Shown here: positions 10,021-21,071 of the stretch, piece by piece
Layout: each line of letters opens with the position of its first letter
Position numbering within the stretch: position 1 is the stretch's first letter
From: Cercophora sp. LCS_1
Lineage: Eukaryota > Ascomycota > Sordariomycetes > Sordariales > Lasiosphaeriaceae
NCBI GenBank assembly: GCA_036250225.1
Contig: JAPZLL010000014.1
Location: 744,001-808,000, forward strand
Direction of reading: 5' to 3'
Length of the DNA: 64,000 nucleotides
Translations under genes and position numbers: made by a program
The notes under the pieces: generated by a model
What the model was told of the DNA's origin: nothing
Database searches by the model: none
What the model saw: the letters and a program-made list of their open reading frames with translations, nothing else

Positions 10021-11349
10021 TTTGACCGGCGCGACAGCTTTTGGAGACTGGTGGTGAAAACAACCCAGAATAGCCGGTATATAGACATCTTATAAGCGGG
10101 CAGTCGATGAGCGCGTTGGAGCAGTGCGGGGAAGGCAATATGTTCCGGTATTGGTGGACAATTTACCAAGATGCTATCTCGTTGTTTCTCCCGAGCTTCC
10201 ACTATACAACGGAGAACGACCCAATTACGTTGATGTTCCTTGTGCCCGCTCCGTCCCTGGCCCCTGCCTTTCGAGGCTCTGCCAAGGGGGCGCCACGGTA
10301 CCGGGTTGCCGTCTCCGTTAGGCCTTTACCCGTAAGATTTGTCGATTTGTCGATTTGGAGAACCCGTCGACGTGGGTGACTCGATGCGCAGTATCGCCTT
10401 GCATCTATTGCTCATCGTTTACACAGTATTGCTCATTGCTAGTGATTGTTGGTGTTGAGTCGATGAGCCCTGGGATCCCTGCTCGCTGATGTCATTGTTC
10501 CCCTTGTTTCAGGGGGTCTCCCCTGGCTGAACCTCCCACCTCGTGTTTCCGATACCCGAAGCATCCCAAAGCAGGAGAGGCTCAACCCGCTTCGGGACTC
10601 GTAATGCAATGAGAACTTTGGGTCGACCAGATGAGATCCTGGCGTGGTGTTTTCACAAGCATTTGGTCAAGACGCCAGGAATTGCCATTGCATACCATCG
10701 CAGTCGCCAGTTTTCACCCTGCATTTTCCCCTTCGCTCCATGCTTGGCATCTTAACCCGCGACGTATTAATCCGGGGCCGCTCAGTGCGGGGAATTAGCC
10801 TGAGATTATTCCGAGAAATGGGGCCCAGAAAAAAAGAAAAAACAAAAGTCCGGCGCCGTCCAAGTCACAGAGGCAAAGGGGATTTTCGGGCGGCTGAACC
10901 TGCGACGGGCTCACGAGTCGCGGGCGACCTCGTGGTGGGCCTGTCAGAGACCTGCATGATCAAGGCCGCCAAGAGGGCGTCGCCCCGGGACAGAAGCCCA
11001 CTCACAGCAGGCGCATGCTGAGGCTCGGGGATCCCTGCATGACAGGACGCCCGCTTTGAGCCGCTGCAACCCCTGTCACCACGACACCTGAAACCCCTTG
11101 TGTGCCGAACCATCGGATCGCTGTTGGGAAATGTCTGTGTCTTGATGTGGTCGACGTCGATCGGATGGCTTGGTCGTCCAGGACAAGCCGGACGGGCCGC
11201 TGTCGTCGGGCAATTCTCTTCTCTCCCTCTTTCCTTCCCTCTGCAACACGACAAGATGCCAACCGGGTGAATCTTCACCTGCACGTCTGGCAGCTTCGGG
11301 CCTCTTTTTCTTCTTGTTTACCTGTTTTTTTTAATCGCCTTCTTCCGAG
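10021..11349. other. Intergenic region without a supportable gene
   Basis: This 1.3-kb stretch lies between the divergent galactanase gene and the Pro/Glu-rich surface-protein gene, and so must hold both promoters. The open frames are short, Arg/Pro/Ser-rich and lack conserved motifs. The 11260-11349 stretch is pyrimidine-rich and fits a 5' UTR for the gene at 11350. Confidence 0.5.
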
Positions 11350-12681
11350 ATGCTGGCCATCCGCATCCTTTGGCTGCTGGCTGTGCCGGCCGCAGCCCAG
11401 CTATTGAATTTGCCCGAGTTGCCCGTCGTGGGCGATTTGCCAGTGGTCGGAGACCTCTTGGGCGGCGGCGGAACGACTGATCCCGCCGCCACGCCTACCG
11501 AACCCGTCGTCGAGCCAGCACCGACCGAGCCAGTTGTCGAGGAGCCCGTCGTCGAAGTACCAGCTCCCGAACCTGAGGTCACAGATCCTGAACCTGAACC
11601 CGTCCCTGAGCCGACACCTGAGCCCGCGCCTGAGCCCGCGCCTGAGCCGATTCCAGAGCCAGCCCCCGAACCCGCACCCGAGCCAGCACCAGCGCCGGTT
11701 ACAGAGCCAGCTCCAGCTCCGGCGCCGGCTCCACAAGAGACCGTCGTAGCACCCGCCCCAGCGCCGGTAATCATCAACCCGCCAGCAGCCCCAACAAACG
11801 CCGCGCCGGTACAAGTCCCAACCTTTGCACCGGCCCCGGCACCTGCTGCCCCAGCGCCAGCAGCACCAGCAGCGCCAGGCGTGGTCACCTTCCCAACAAT
11901 CGCTCCCGCGCCCGCAAACCCCGTTGCAAACCCCGTTGCCCCCATCGCAAACCCCTCCCCCAACGGAATAAGCGTCTTCAACGCGCCCGCGCCCGCCCCC
12001 GCAACAACCCAACAACCGCTGACAACCCTCGTCACCCAAAACGGCAACACCTTCCTCTCCGTCTTCGTCCCGCCCTCAGCCGCGGCAGCCGTCGTCTCGG
12101 CAGCACCCTCCTTCGCACCAGACGGAACCCTCCGCATCCCGGATATTTCTAACCCCAATCCCAACGGCAACACAGCTTCCAATCTGGGTGATCTGCCCTC
12201 TTCGCCGAACGGGAACACCGCAAATAACAACAATAACGGTGGAGGAGCTCAACAGCAAGAGGATGGTGGTATGTCAGAGGGGATGAAGATTGGCATTGGC
12301 GTCGCCGGTGGAGCGGGCGGTCTGGCTGTGATTGTGGCCGTCATGTTCTTGCTGTGGAAGAGGAGGATGAGGGAGGGCAGACGCAAGAGGTTGAGCGGGG
12401 ATAGTGAGGCTGGTTCAGGCTTGGGGATTGAGGAGAAGCAGAAGATGGGGTGGGAGGAGGAGCACGGGAATGCGCCGTTTGATTTTGGGTTTGATGTGAG
12501 GCGGAATGTGAGCGTGCGGTCCAAGGGTGGTGATAGTGTTTCTAGTGCAGGTGGGGCTGGAAGCGCAGTGGTGGTGCCGGAGAAGAAGAGGGAGACGTTT
12601 AGGGCTGAGTTGGAGGGCGATTCGGTGCCGATGCATGAGACGCCTGTTAGGCCGGGTGGGCCGTTGGAGAATCGGTGGTAG
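11350..12681 (+). CDS. Single-pass surface protein with Pro/Glu- and Pro/Ala-rich stalk
   Basis: Single exon, 443 aa. It has an N-terminal signal peptide (about residues 1-16, cleavage near AAAQ). An extracellular stalk follows, rich in PEPxPEPAPEP repeats (about residues 50-125) and then Pro/Ala (125-215). An Asn/Gly-rich linker precedes one transmembrane helix at about residues 315-338 and a basic stop-transfer KRRMREGRRKR. The cytosolic tail is about 100 residues. The plan resembles fungal cell-wall stress sensors and mucin-like anchors, but there is no WSC or other ligand domain, so a sensing role is only a guess. The repeats make it prone to length variation. Confidence 0.75.
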   Translation: MLAIRILWLLAVPAAAQLLNLPELPVVGDLPVVGDLLGGGGTTDPAATPTEPVVEPAPTEPVVEEPVVEVPAPEPEVTDPEPEPVPEPTPEPAPEPAPEPIPEPAPEPAPEPAPAPVTEPAPAPAPAPQETVVAPAPAPVIINPPAAPTNAAPVQVPTFAPAPAPAAPAPAAPAAPGVVTFPTIAPAPANPVANPVAPIANPSPNGISVFNAPAPAPATTQQPLTTLVTQNGNTFLSVFVPPSAAAAVVSAAPSFAPDGTLRIPDISNPNPNGNTASNLGDLPSSPNGNTANNNNNGGGAQQQEDGGMSEGMKIGIGVAGGAGGLAVIVAVMFLLWKRRMREGRRKRLSGDSEAGSGLGIEEKQKMGWEEEHGNAPFDFGFDVRRNVSVRSKGGDSVSSAGGAGSAVVVPEKKRETFRAELEGDSVPMHETPVRPGGPLENRW

Positions 12682-13043
12682 GGGTTGGTGTCAACTCGGT
12701 GTGGGAAGTGGGCAGGTGGCGGCGGTGGAAAAGGGAGTGGATGGGGGGTTGATGATATTGCTGTTTACCTCAAGCTCAATGTGACGGGGGGATGGGCTCG
12801 AGAAACAGCTGAGCACGAGGAGGTCTGAGGTTGATGCATTTTGGGTTATGAAACATGGGCGCATCGGCGGTAATGACTTTCTTTTTTCTGTCAAGGGGCA
12901 GAGTAAAAAATATCCCATAGTCCGATCATTTCTTGTATTTTGGCGTATATATCTTCAATCATTTCGATATATATCTTTGAACCTGCAACTAAATATCCTC
13001 AAGACGCCAAGAGCCCCGACGGAGAGCTTGCCATGAACTAATC

Positions 13044-13516
13044 TCATTGAGCTAAACCGTCGGTTCGACACGGAGAGACTGGTGAAGGAAATAAATTAAG
13101 GAAATGTGTCATCCCATGGTAGCATGACGATACTGTCATTTGCCGTCTGCCATTTTCACAACCAAGTCCAATGATTCCCTTCTCGAAATGTTCCACTTCA
13201 CGATTGGCAGTAGCCTTATTTCCGGCTAGGATGCCATGGCCAAAGGCTTTCGGCCTGTTGAGGGGGAGCTTTGTGACGCACTCCCGCTTTACGACGACCT
13301 TGTAGTTGACGTGGATATTCTCATAGTTTAAGGAGGTCTCCTCTGTGAACACTAATAATGAGCAGAAGTACTATTGAGTGGTTGGGTAATTTTATTGGTA
13401 TTAACGATGCGCTCAAGAAGCATCTTCTCAAACTGGCCCTTTGCCAGACTTTTCCACTTCCTCGTCTTCTTGTGATAAGCGGCCTTGCCCACGTCCCCGA
13501 GAATACTTCGGGCTTT
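13044..13516 (-). pseudogene. Possible coding relic, family not recognised
   Basis: Two adjacent open frames on the minus strand look coding-like. A Lys-rich frame covers 13516-13352 (contains GKAAYHKKTRKWKSLAKGQF). A second frame covers about 13352-13044 (contains KAFGHGILAGNKATANREVE). They are offset by a frame change and a TAG at 13354, and no clean intron joins them. Both have a balanced, globular-protein-like composition unlike the surrounding non-coding frames. I cannot name the family. They could instead be chance open frames. Confidence 0.25.
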
Positions 13517-13710
13517 CTACCGGTGTTGCGCTCCCCGTCACAGCAGCCACTGGGATTCGTCACCCCCATAAGACGGCTCTTTATCATCAGCACTTTAGAC
13601 GTCACTTTCTTGAGCGCGGAAAAATGGGTCTGCTCGTCGATTTCGTTGGAAGTAGTATTCTTGTTCTTGGCTGGTTATGTGCGCCATTTTGGTGTCATGC
13701 GGTCGCCAAC

Positions 13711-15776
13711 TCATCCAAAATGAGGGACATACTGAGACCAAATAGGGGTGTAAAACACCGAATCGGGCAGCCGCGGAATGCTGATGAAGCATTCAACAAG
13801 GAGATAGCCCCTCGAAAAGACATATAGCAGCGTCCCTGCTGCTATTACAGGCAACAACAACAAGGCGCCTATGAACTGTCCCGAATCCATGTCCGTGGGG
13901 TCATCCGCGAGGTTACCGCATATCTCTACGCCGTCCTCAACGGGTTGCCGAAGCTTTTTGACCCAGTCATATACCCAAGATGGGGCATATTTCTTGTATT
14001 GTATTCCACCCACCACCACAGCCCGAGTGCCAACATGAAGGGGCCTGGGATGGCGCCGTAAATGATGGTAGCTATGCCTGATATCCGCCACATTAAGGTC
14101 TCGGCGTGTGTTCGTACCGGGGGACTCCATGCGATGAGATGGAGCCCTCCGTATGCCAGACCAGCGAAGAACAGGCTAAAGAGGACAGAAAGCTCGTCTG
14201 TTTCGATGCAGCGACCGCCGGTCATGGGCCAGTTGCGCCTGCGATCTGCGAGGAAGGAATGTGGTCTCTGCTCCTTGAGGGAAGTGTATTTTTCGTAGCT
14301 ATCTTGAGCAAGCTGGAGGAGGCGGAGGTCTGACTCGGTGAGTTCGATGTAGGGACGGTGGAAGGAAAGGATGCCGTGCTTTCGGCGCTTTTCTGAGAGA
14401 CGCGACCGGGAGAAGCCGAAGGATAGGATGCTTTGGCCCATGTAGAGACGCACTAGAGGGCGTGTAGGGGTTGTCTCCTCTCCGGATGTGTGGGGCAATT
14501 TTTTGTCTTCCTGTTGCTGCTCGCCTAGGTTGTTCGGGCTGGGATTAGGAACTGCTGCCTCAGCATAGGGGCGGGTGGTGTCTAGGCTAGTTTCTTGTAG
14601 TTGGATGTCGAAACTCAGGGCCCCAGTAGGCCGGTAAGGGTGTTGGGAGTTCCGTTTTAATTTCGCACCGTCCTTAAGCCATGTAAATCTGTCCGGGTCT
14701 CCGGGGAAGAAGCCGCTGTGCTTGAATTTGCATAGGCCCCACGACCTCATGAATAAGCCGGCGCAAATTAGATTAGCGTCTCGGCCAATAATTAGGGTTG
14801 GCTCATCCACGTCCAAAGGTTTCCGCCACCATAGCGCGTACGCGATGAGAGCGCATATGGCGTGGGCGAACGTGCTGAGCTCCAGCAAGCTGACCGTCAT
14901 GCCCAGTGCCATGCGGGAGATGCATTGCGCAGCGAACCATAAAGCCTGGGGGGTAACGATAGTTTTGGCGGGTTCGCTCGCTTTGCTTTTGTCCTTTATC
15001 GAGCCGACTGATATGTCGGGAAGTAGATGGGGAGCCATTTTCACCAGCGAGAGGAGTGCCTTGCTCGTTAGGATGACTCATTGGCGGCCTCCGAGGAGGA
15101 AGTCTTCTCCGTCACCGATGACGCTGGTATCAAAGGCAAAGCCCCCCATGACGGCGTAATGGCTGTGTGTCATGGTCCACTCGTTTCGTCGCCGTCTTGG
15201 GTTTGCATTGCTGCTACCTGGGCTCTTTTCGCCGTTGTTGTCTTGGCCCACCGGATTCCTTTTTTGACTGGGTCCGTTTCGTGTTGTCGGTTCTTCCGCC
15301 GGGCTCAGAGTTTCGCTGTCTGGTTCTGAGACCTGGATGCCACTCTCCACGTCAGTCCTGGTCCCTGCTACTTTGGGCTCCCTCCACTCCCCAAACCAGC
15401 CCTCCCGCCAAGAACAAGGGATCGGCTCGCCCAGCTCCTTCTTGATCTCCCGCCACAGTGCTTTTGCCTCCCGATGCTGCTCAAATGCTGTCCATGCCAC
15501 AACCTCGGGGGCGAGCAACCCGATGGTCAGCCACCACATCTCCCTGCACGCCTGTAGGTTAGGCAGGTACTAGCGGTCGCGCCCTCGGTGCAAAAAGTAG
15601 GGGAAGTGTCGATAATAGTTTTCCCTGCTGTGTTCCGGGATATTGAGGTGCACTGCTGTCCAAACACACAATATCATGGTGATGATGCAGGACGACAGAA
15701 GTCCGTAGGTCCCTCGGCCCCTCGGCTCCGGTTGCCAGACCGTTTCGTTCCGTGCTGTGCCAAAATCGACCGCCAT
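13711..15776 (-). pseudogene. Disabled gene for a fungal polytopic membrane protein
   Basis: From ATG 15776 the minus strand encodes blocks of a widespread uncharacterised fungal membrane-protein family. These are an N-terminal RGTYGLLSSCIITMILCVWT helix, WLTIGLLAPEVV, WTMTHSHYAVMGGF, LLPDISVGSIKDKSK, a LWFAAQCISRMALG helix, a YALWWRKPLDVDEPTLI block, and a C-terminal FSRGYLLVECFISIPRLP segment. The same frame is cut by TAG at 15572-15570 and TGA at 15080-15078. Near 14000 the conserved frame switches, which could be an intron or an indel. Neither stop can be removed by a plausible intron without deleting conserved blocks. Both stops are one transition away from CAG/TGG and CGA. I therefore call a recent pseudogene. 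Two sequencing errors or an unusual splice remain possible. Confidence 0.6.
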
Positions 15777-16877
15777 CTTCTTTCGATTCCAAGTAAACCC
15801 GCGAGTGTGGTAGCGGGGAAGACAAGTCGCTAACCAGCAGACCAGGACGCGGATTCTGGCCTTCCTGAGGTGTCGAGTCCGTTAGAATTGGGTCCAAAGC
15901 GACACCGTCGGCTCTGGGGACCAGAAACCCCAAGTGTGCGTGTCGGGCGCGCGTGCATCGCAGTGTCTTTCAGTTGGGCCACTTGGGGGCTTCGACCGCA
16001 AGGCTCTGGAGGCATTTCCATGCGTTGTTCAGCGCCGACCCTCCCCAAAACGGAGCTCAAAATGCTGGTTGGGCGAGGACGCACCCTGTCAGCTGCCTGG
16101 ACAGCATGGCGATGCAAGCCACGATGCGGTGGCTCCGGATGTCCGCCGAAGAGCTGAGTCATTTGGGCCGCTGTGGAATTGCATCGATCCCAGCTGTTCG
16201 AGCGTGCAACGTGGTAACCGGCCAAAGACTCGATCGCTGCGGAAGACCCGACGGACGAGCCTGGCTAGTTGTTTGGTTGGGGGCCTCATCGTGACCGCCT
16301 CCATCTTGCCCATGACGATGGGAGGTTTGAAGGTTGCTCTTGAAGAAAGGTGGTGGAGTGAAAAAGGAGAAGAGGGACTTTTCAAGCCCCCGGCCGGAAG
16401 AAGGCTCGACGTTTCAACGGCCAGCACCTAACCCTTAGTACACTACTTTGCAATACAAGCGCCGAGCGAGAGCGCCGATCAATTGATGTCTGCGCCAACA
16501 GGCCCCTCTAGCTACCTACAACCTGGAAGGTACAGATGGCGCCTATGACTGCCAGGTGTGTGTCTGCAACTCCCCGGGCAATAGGTACCCCGCCCAAGGC
16601 TCCATCCCATGCTCGTCTAGGCAGGGGTGGATGAACCCCCTGTCCACATGTGCATGTTGAGCTGAAAGAAAAAAAAAAAAAGGCCAAAAGCCTGACTGTG
16701 CAGGTGGGTATCTCTGGCTCGCCCGCCAAAACAAAGTTGCTCATAAATCAGAGTCGCTAAAAGCCACACCCATCAGGTGTCTTTACCTCCCTCACGTCAA
16801 ACCCATGCGCCTCAAACAACTGCTTCCACCAAATGCAAACCCCGACATCCGCATCGCCTTGCAAGTTCCCCCAATCC
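15777..16877. other. Intergenic region without a supportable gene
   Basis: Open frames on both strands overlap heavily, are Ser/Arg/Pro-rich and carry no motif. An A-run lies near 16669-16681. The left part would be the 5' region of the disabled membrane-protein gene; the right part is the 3' flank of the gene ending at 16878. Confidence 0.4.
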
Positions 16878-18289
16878 TCATGCGGGAAGGCTTACCCGGG
16901 AACCCACGCCAGGATTCTCGGTGTATTGCCACAACGGGAGGTCAAAGTGGAGTTTGCTATGATCATACTCGACGAATTTGAATCCGCAATGCTTGAAAGC
17001 ATGCTGCATTGCGTCCTGCCAAGTCATGGTAACAAGCTTGGAGCCCCTTACGGGATTCGCGAAAAGATTTTGGTTGTCGTAGAAGTGATACTGCCGCAGG
17101 ACACGGATGTAATCGCTGACATTCAGCGTTAGATGGGGTGTGAGCATGTGATAAACCATTGGGAACTTACTTTGGAGTGACAAGGTTCAAGACGGTGACG
17201 TGGTCCCATGTAACCTTGGCAGCCTTGAGACGGCTTTCGTACGCCTCCTTGTCGGAGAGGCCATAAGGTTTGCTCGGAAGACCTTGCTCAAAGCGTCCTT
17301 CAGCACCTTTGCAGTACTCGGGCCAAGCCAGCTGCTGCTCGGTGAACGTATCCTCGGACCGAGGGAGATCGACGTTGATGATGATTTGAGCTTTGATCTC
17401 ACGCTGGTTGAGATAACCCTGGTTGACCGCCGATTGAAAGTCGATGTCGGTCGTCACAAAGACCGGGGACACAGCGGATATGAATGTCTTCATCAACTGG
17501 CGAGCTGCTGCGGGGTCTGCGTGATTCCCGTGGACGTGAAATGCGTTGAACCCGAGCCCCCGTAGGCCTGCTGTGAGGACCTGCGCTTCCCCACCGCCGT
17601 GGCGGACGAAGGCGAGGATCCGCTTGCCAGGGTAAAGTCCGCACAGCGCCAAGAGACAGGAGTTCTTGGAGACATATGCATCGTCCCCTATTGGGCCCAT
17701 GGCCTTTAGAACATCTGGTGGCTGGATTTCCCACCGAGACTTGCACATTTCTGCAAGGTTCACAACGTAATTGCTGGTCCTGAGGTTCAGCTCGCCTGTC
17801 CCATCCGGGGAGGTGATCCTGAAACCGAGAGAGTTTGCAGGGGGTTCGGGCCTCTGCGCTGCCTCCTCGCTCAGGTTCGCCGGAAAAGAGACGGCCAGCC
17901 TCCCATCCTCGAGGTAAACTCGAGCTGGGCGGGGACTGGTTGGGGTGCCGTGACCTGCCATCGCCAGCTGTACGTTTGCAGGGTTCGCGGCCATCGGGTG
18001 GAGGACCGGAATGTTCTGATTATTCTGGCCAGGCATGACCAGTTGTTCGTTTTGAGACCAGGGCAGCTGGTCCAGATTGACGCGGCCGTTTGCTGGGTTT
18101 GCCGCGGTCGGGTTGAGGGCTGGGATGCTTTGACCAGCCTGACCAGTCATGGGCAGTTGGGAGTTCTGAGGCCAAGGCGGCTGACCCTGACTTGTGATTC
18201 GGGGAAATTGAGGTGATGATGATTTCGCGGTTTGGAGGAAGTGATCCTGGCCCCTAGGTAAGTTCTGAACTTTGATCGCGAAAAAAAAA
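16878..18289 (-). CDS. Protein with degenerate helicase-C-like (RecA2) region and tandem N-terminal repeat; 5' end unresolved
   Basis: Exons ...-17171 and 17115-16878 are joined by an intron 17170-17116 (GTAAGT, CTAAC, TCAG). ATG 18150 is the first in-frame Met, but coding-like sequence continues upstream to about 18289. A roughly 35-residue unit (PWPQNSQLPM...AANPANG) recurs downstream as PWSQNEQLVM...AANPANV, so the true start lies in an unseen upstream exon. The central part has RILAFVRHGGGEA, FNAFHVHGNHADP, FVTTDIDFQSAV and IIINVDLPRSEDTF. Together these mimic the second RecA domain of DEAD-box helicases (motifs IV-VI) but lack the ARGxD and HRxGRxGR signatures. No RecA1 or Walker A motif is seen. 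The C-terminal 80 residues are novel to me. It probably lacks helicase activity; function unknown. Confidence 0.65.
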
Positions 18290-19535
18290 CTCTAAGGGTG
18301 TTGACCAGCGAGATACGTTGTTGAGCAAAAGAAGAATGTTGGGAAAGGTTGCGCAAAATGATTGGTCGGGCAGGCGTGTCGAGTTGGGGTTTCCTTCTCG
18401 TATCAGTACGGCCGAAATCTGCAATCTCAGCGCGATCATGTCCGTTGAGGCTTCATCCACCGGCGCTCGACCTGGCGACGTGACACATTGGTTCCGCCAA
18501 CCCTCGCTTCCATTCCCGCCTGGTGACTCATCAAATGCAAACTGCCCATCGTGAACGTATGATTCTTGGCTGCAAAACCCATCCTCACCTCTCATCGAAT
18601 GCAAGCCAAGTGTCAACTCGAGAATCCCCCAGAATCTGCTTTTAACGACGTCCCAACAAAATCTGCGGCATCCCTCAAGCCTCGGTAGCCCTGGACTTCC
18701 TGATGGAAATCTCTGCGTCATGGTGTGGCAAAAATTTCGCTCGCTGAGATCGTCGCTTTTTATCGCTCCGGCGGTCTTTGGACCGTAGGTATCCGTAAGC
18801 CCAAAAAATTGGGTAATAACTCAATAACTCTCTGCTCCTGAGCGAAATCGAGAGCATGCAACACACCCTATGTTCTCAACCTGCAACCCGAAGTCCGTTT
18901 TCCTGGAGACTGGATATGCAAGGAGACCACATCCCGTTCATGCACAGTACGTGTGATGGGCGTGAACCCCCTATAGGCGCCCTCAAGTTTCACCAGTTGG
19001 CAACCATATATTGAGGTCTCCGCCGTCCAGTTAGCTGACGATGTATGTCATTGGTACAGCAGATCCAAGTCCTTGGGACCTAACAGCGAAATTTGACTAA
19101 GCCTCGTCTTGACACTATGAATGTTTATTCCGTCGCCCCCTATTTCGGCGACGAGGCATCTTGCCAATTGTCTTGATTTCAATTCGAGCTTTTAGCCTGA
19201 CCGGACGATGACAAAATTTGCATAAAGCCCAACATGATGATATTTGCATGTCCCGCCGCAACATCGACGTGCTGTACTGGCATGACTTTATCATGCCAGG
19301 GCTGCCATGGGCACATTCCGGACTGGGGGTTTTACATACCTAGGTATTGCAGCGGCATGATGATTACACGAAAAAGTACATCAGGATGCACACAGATCAC
19401 CGCAAAGATGCACACTGGCAGGCTTCAGGTTCCAACTCAAACTGGATTTAACCTCAAATCCTAAAACGCCATGCATGTGAACCCTGCCCTATGAAAAAAA
19501 AAAAATCGATACCAAAAGCCATGCAAGCCACCCCT
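18290..19535. other. Gene-free or 5' exon-bearing stretch
   Basis: A 155-aa minus-strand frame at 18721-18254 could hold the missing first exon of the gene at 16878-18289, but I cannot fix its splice site. The rest (18870-19535) has no coding-like frame and includes an A-run at 19495-19505. Confidence 0.35.
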
Positions 19536-20099
19536 CTAAGCAGGCGACACATCGGGCGTATTGCCACCCGTTACCACTTCCGAGCCGACATTCTCACTCG
19601 ACTCCCCATCCTGCATCCCCCCAACACACTCCTGCATTGCATCCTTCCGCCGGCTGTTTCCCCGTCGCCTGTTCTTCGGATCTAGTCCCGTTAGAACTTA
19701 CATATCACTCACAGACTAGCTCTTACCAGCGTGTGCACCGCTCCCGATTATCCACCTGATTATCGCCAGAGTAGCGGGCTTCCGTTCACCTTGGCACTCC
19801 CCTTGTTTGTTGTCATTCTCCGTAGGCCCGTCGCTTGTATCGGGCTCTTTGTTCTTGATGTAAAGGTCCTTGAACTTGGAGCTTATGCTCCGCGTCGGGC
19901 TCGTCGGGGGCGAACGCTTGTAATTCATGGGGACCTGGATTTCTGGGGAGTGCCCAGGGCTTTGGCGTCGGCGCCGCTTTGGTGAAGGCGGCCGGTCATT
20001 GAGGGGGTGAAGAGGTATTGCAGAGTGGTTGTGCGAGAACGGAAGTGCTCTCTTAGAAGAAGACCGGGAGGTAAACTTCGAGTGCTGATTACATGTCAT
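19536..20099 (-). CDS. Small basic, Pro/Ser-rich hypothetical protein (two exons)
   Basis: ATG 20099. Exon 20099-19727, intron 19726-19682 (GTAAGA donor, TTCTAAC branch, ACTAG acceptor, phase 1), exon 19681-19536; 172 aa. Residues 35-80 are basic and Pro/Ser-rich with a KRRRRQSP patch that could be a nuclear-localisation signal and CDK/MAPK-like SP/TP sites. The second exon is acidic (ECVGGMQDGESSENVG). Evidence for reality is the textbook intron and the clear change from random to coding-like composition in exon 2. No domain is recognised. A further upstream exon in 20118-20348 is possible. Confidence 0.4.
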
Positions 20100-21071
20100 G
20101 ATGACCTTTGGCCTTTATTAACGCTGTGGCTTGATTCGCGAGCAGGAAAACCTCGAGAGCAGCCCATGGCTCACCTCGAACTCTAAACGTGAGAACATAA
20201 AAGACTCTCGACAGCTGACAGGCTCCCATGCAAAGGATCCTATTCTAAGCGGTTGAAGAGTCGGGTTTCCGATAACTTGATAAACGCCATCCTCAAATGC
20301 GTCCCGTTGTCCATTTTCTCGAGCTACCGGTGCGAGTGGCATGTCCATCTTTGGACGTCAGCTGGAGAGGTGAATAGTCCCCGCCAGGCTCTGAGAACAA
20401 AACCTTCGAATCTGGGTTCGGGTCTGAGTTTGGAGGCCGCATAAATCACGCCAGTGGTAGCATATGTAAATCAGTCAACCGGGGGGCGATTGAAGGTTGG
20501 GTGAGGGATTTCCACGTCATCTATCCATGCATGCTGCCTCCAGGATCAAGCACGTGGCTGGCTCATCGTGTGTATCTCAAGAATCTGTACCATGCTTCAG
20601 ATTCGTCCAGTGGTGGAGTCATCGCCAACGAAAACTTCACCCGAGCCAGGTCATTCCTGCCAAAGTTGGCATCGGTTTGGACACACTCGACGGAATGGCG
20701 GAAATGGGCGCAGAAAGCGTCTCCAGCTTCGTATGCTTCGGACGGGATATCACGTCCCGGTTTGCCATCTGGCTGGAAAGAGCATATGAGGGTGGTCACT
20801 GAGAATCTTCCGCAATCAGGGGCTTGTGTTTCAGTGGTGGAGTGGAAAGTGATGGGGAAAGGGCGGCCGTCGTGTCAAGGATTGGCAAGAAGTCATGACG
20901 AGGAAGGAACAAACCATCCAAGGTCCAACTATTTCTTGCTCTGATGGCAGCTCTCGGAAACACAACCACAATCACCATCTTCCAACAACAGGTTCCAACA
21001 CCAAGCTCCAACACCCACCACCAAACAAGCACAACCACCCTCGAAGTCCACTTCTCACAAAAACAAGCAAC
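20100..21071. other. Intergenic region
   Basis: No gene that I can support. The last 150 bases (about 20930-21071) are CA-rich (cacaaccacaa, caccaccaaacaagcac). That is typical of 5' UTRs of well-expressed fungal genes and supports the small gene starting at 21072. A minus-strand frame at 20348-20118 might be a first exon of the gene at 19536-20099. Confidence 0.4.

Noticed and set aside
11331..12233. 300-aa minus-strand frame rich in Gly/Ala/Ser
   Set aside because: It is the antisense shadow of the Pro/Glu/Ala-rich stalk codons of the gene at 11350-12681; composition follows directly from that repeat.
13044..13352. Possible HET-s-like amyloid (HRAM) motif around GNKATANREVE
   Set aside because: Only a few residues agree; no paired repeats and no neighbouring HeLo or NLR partner in phase.
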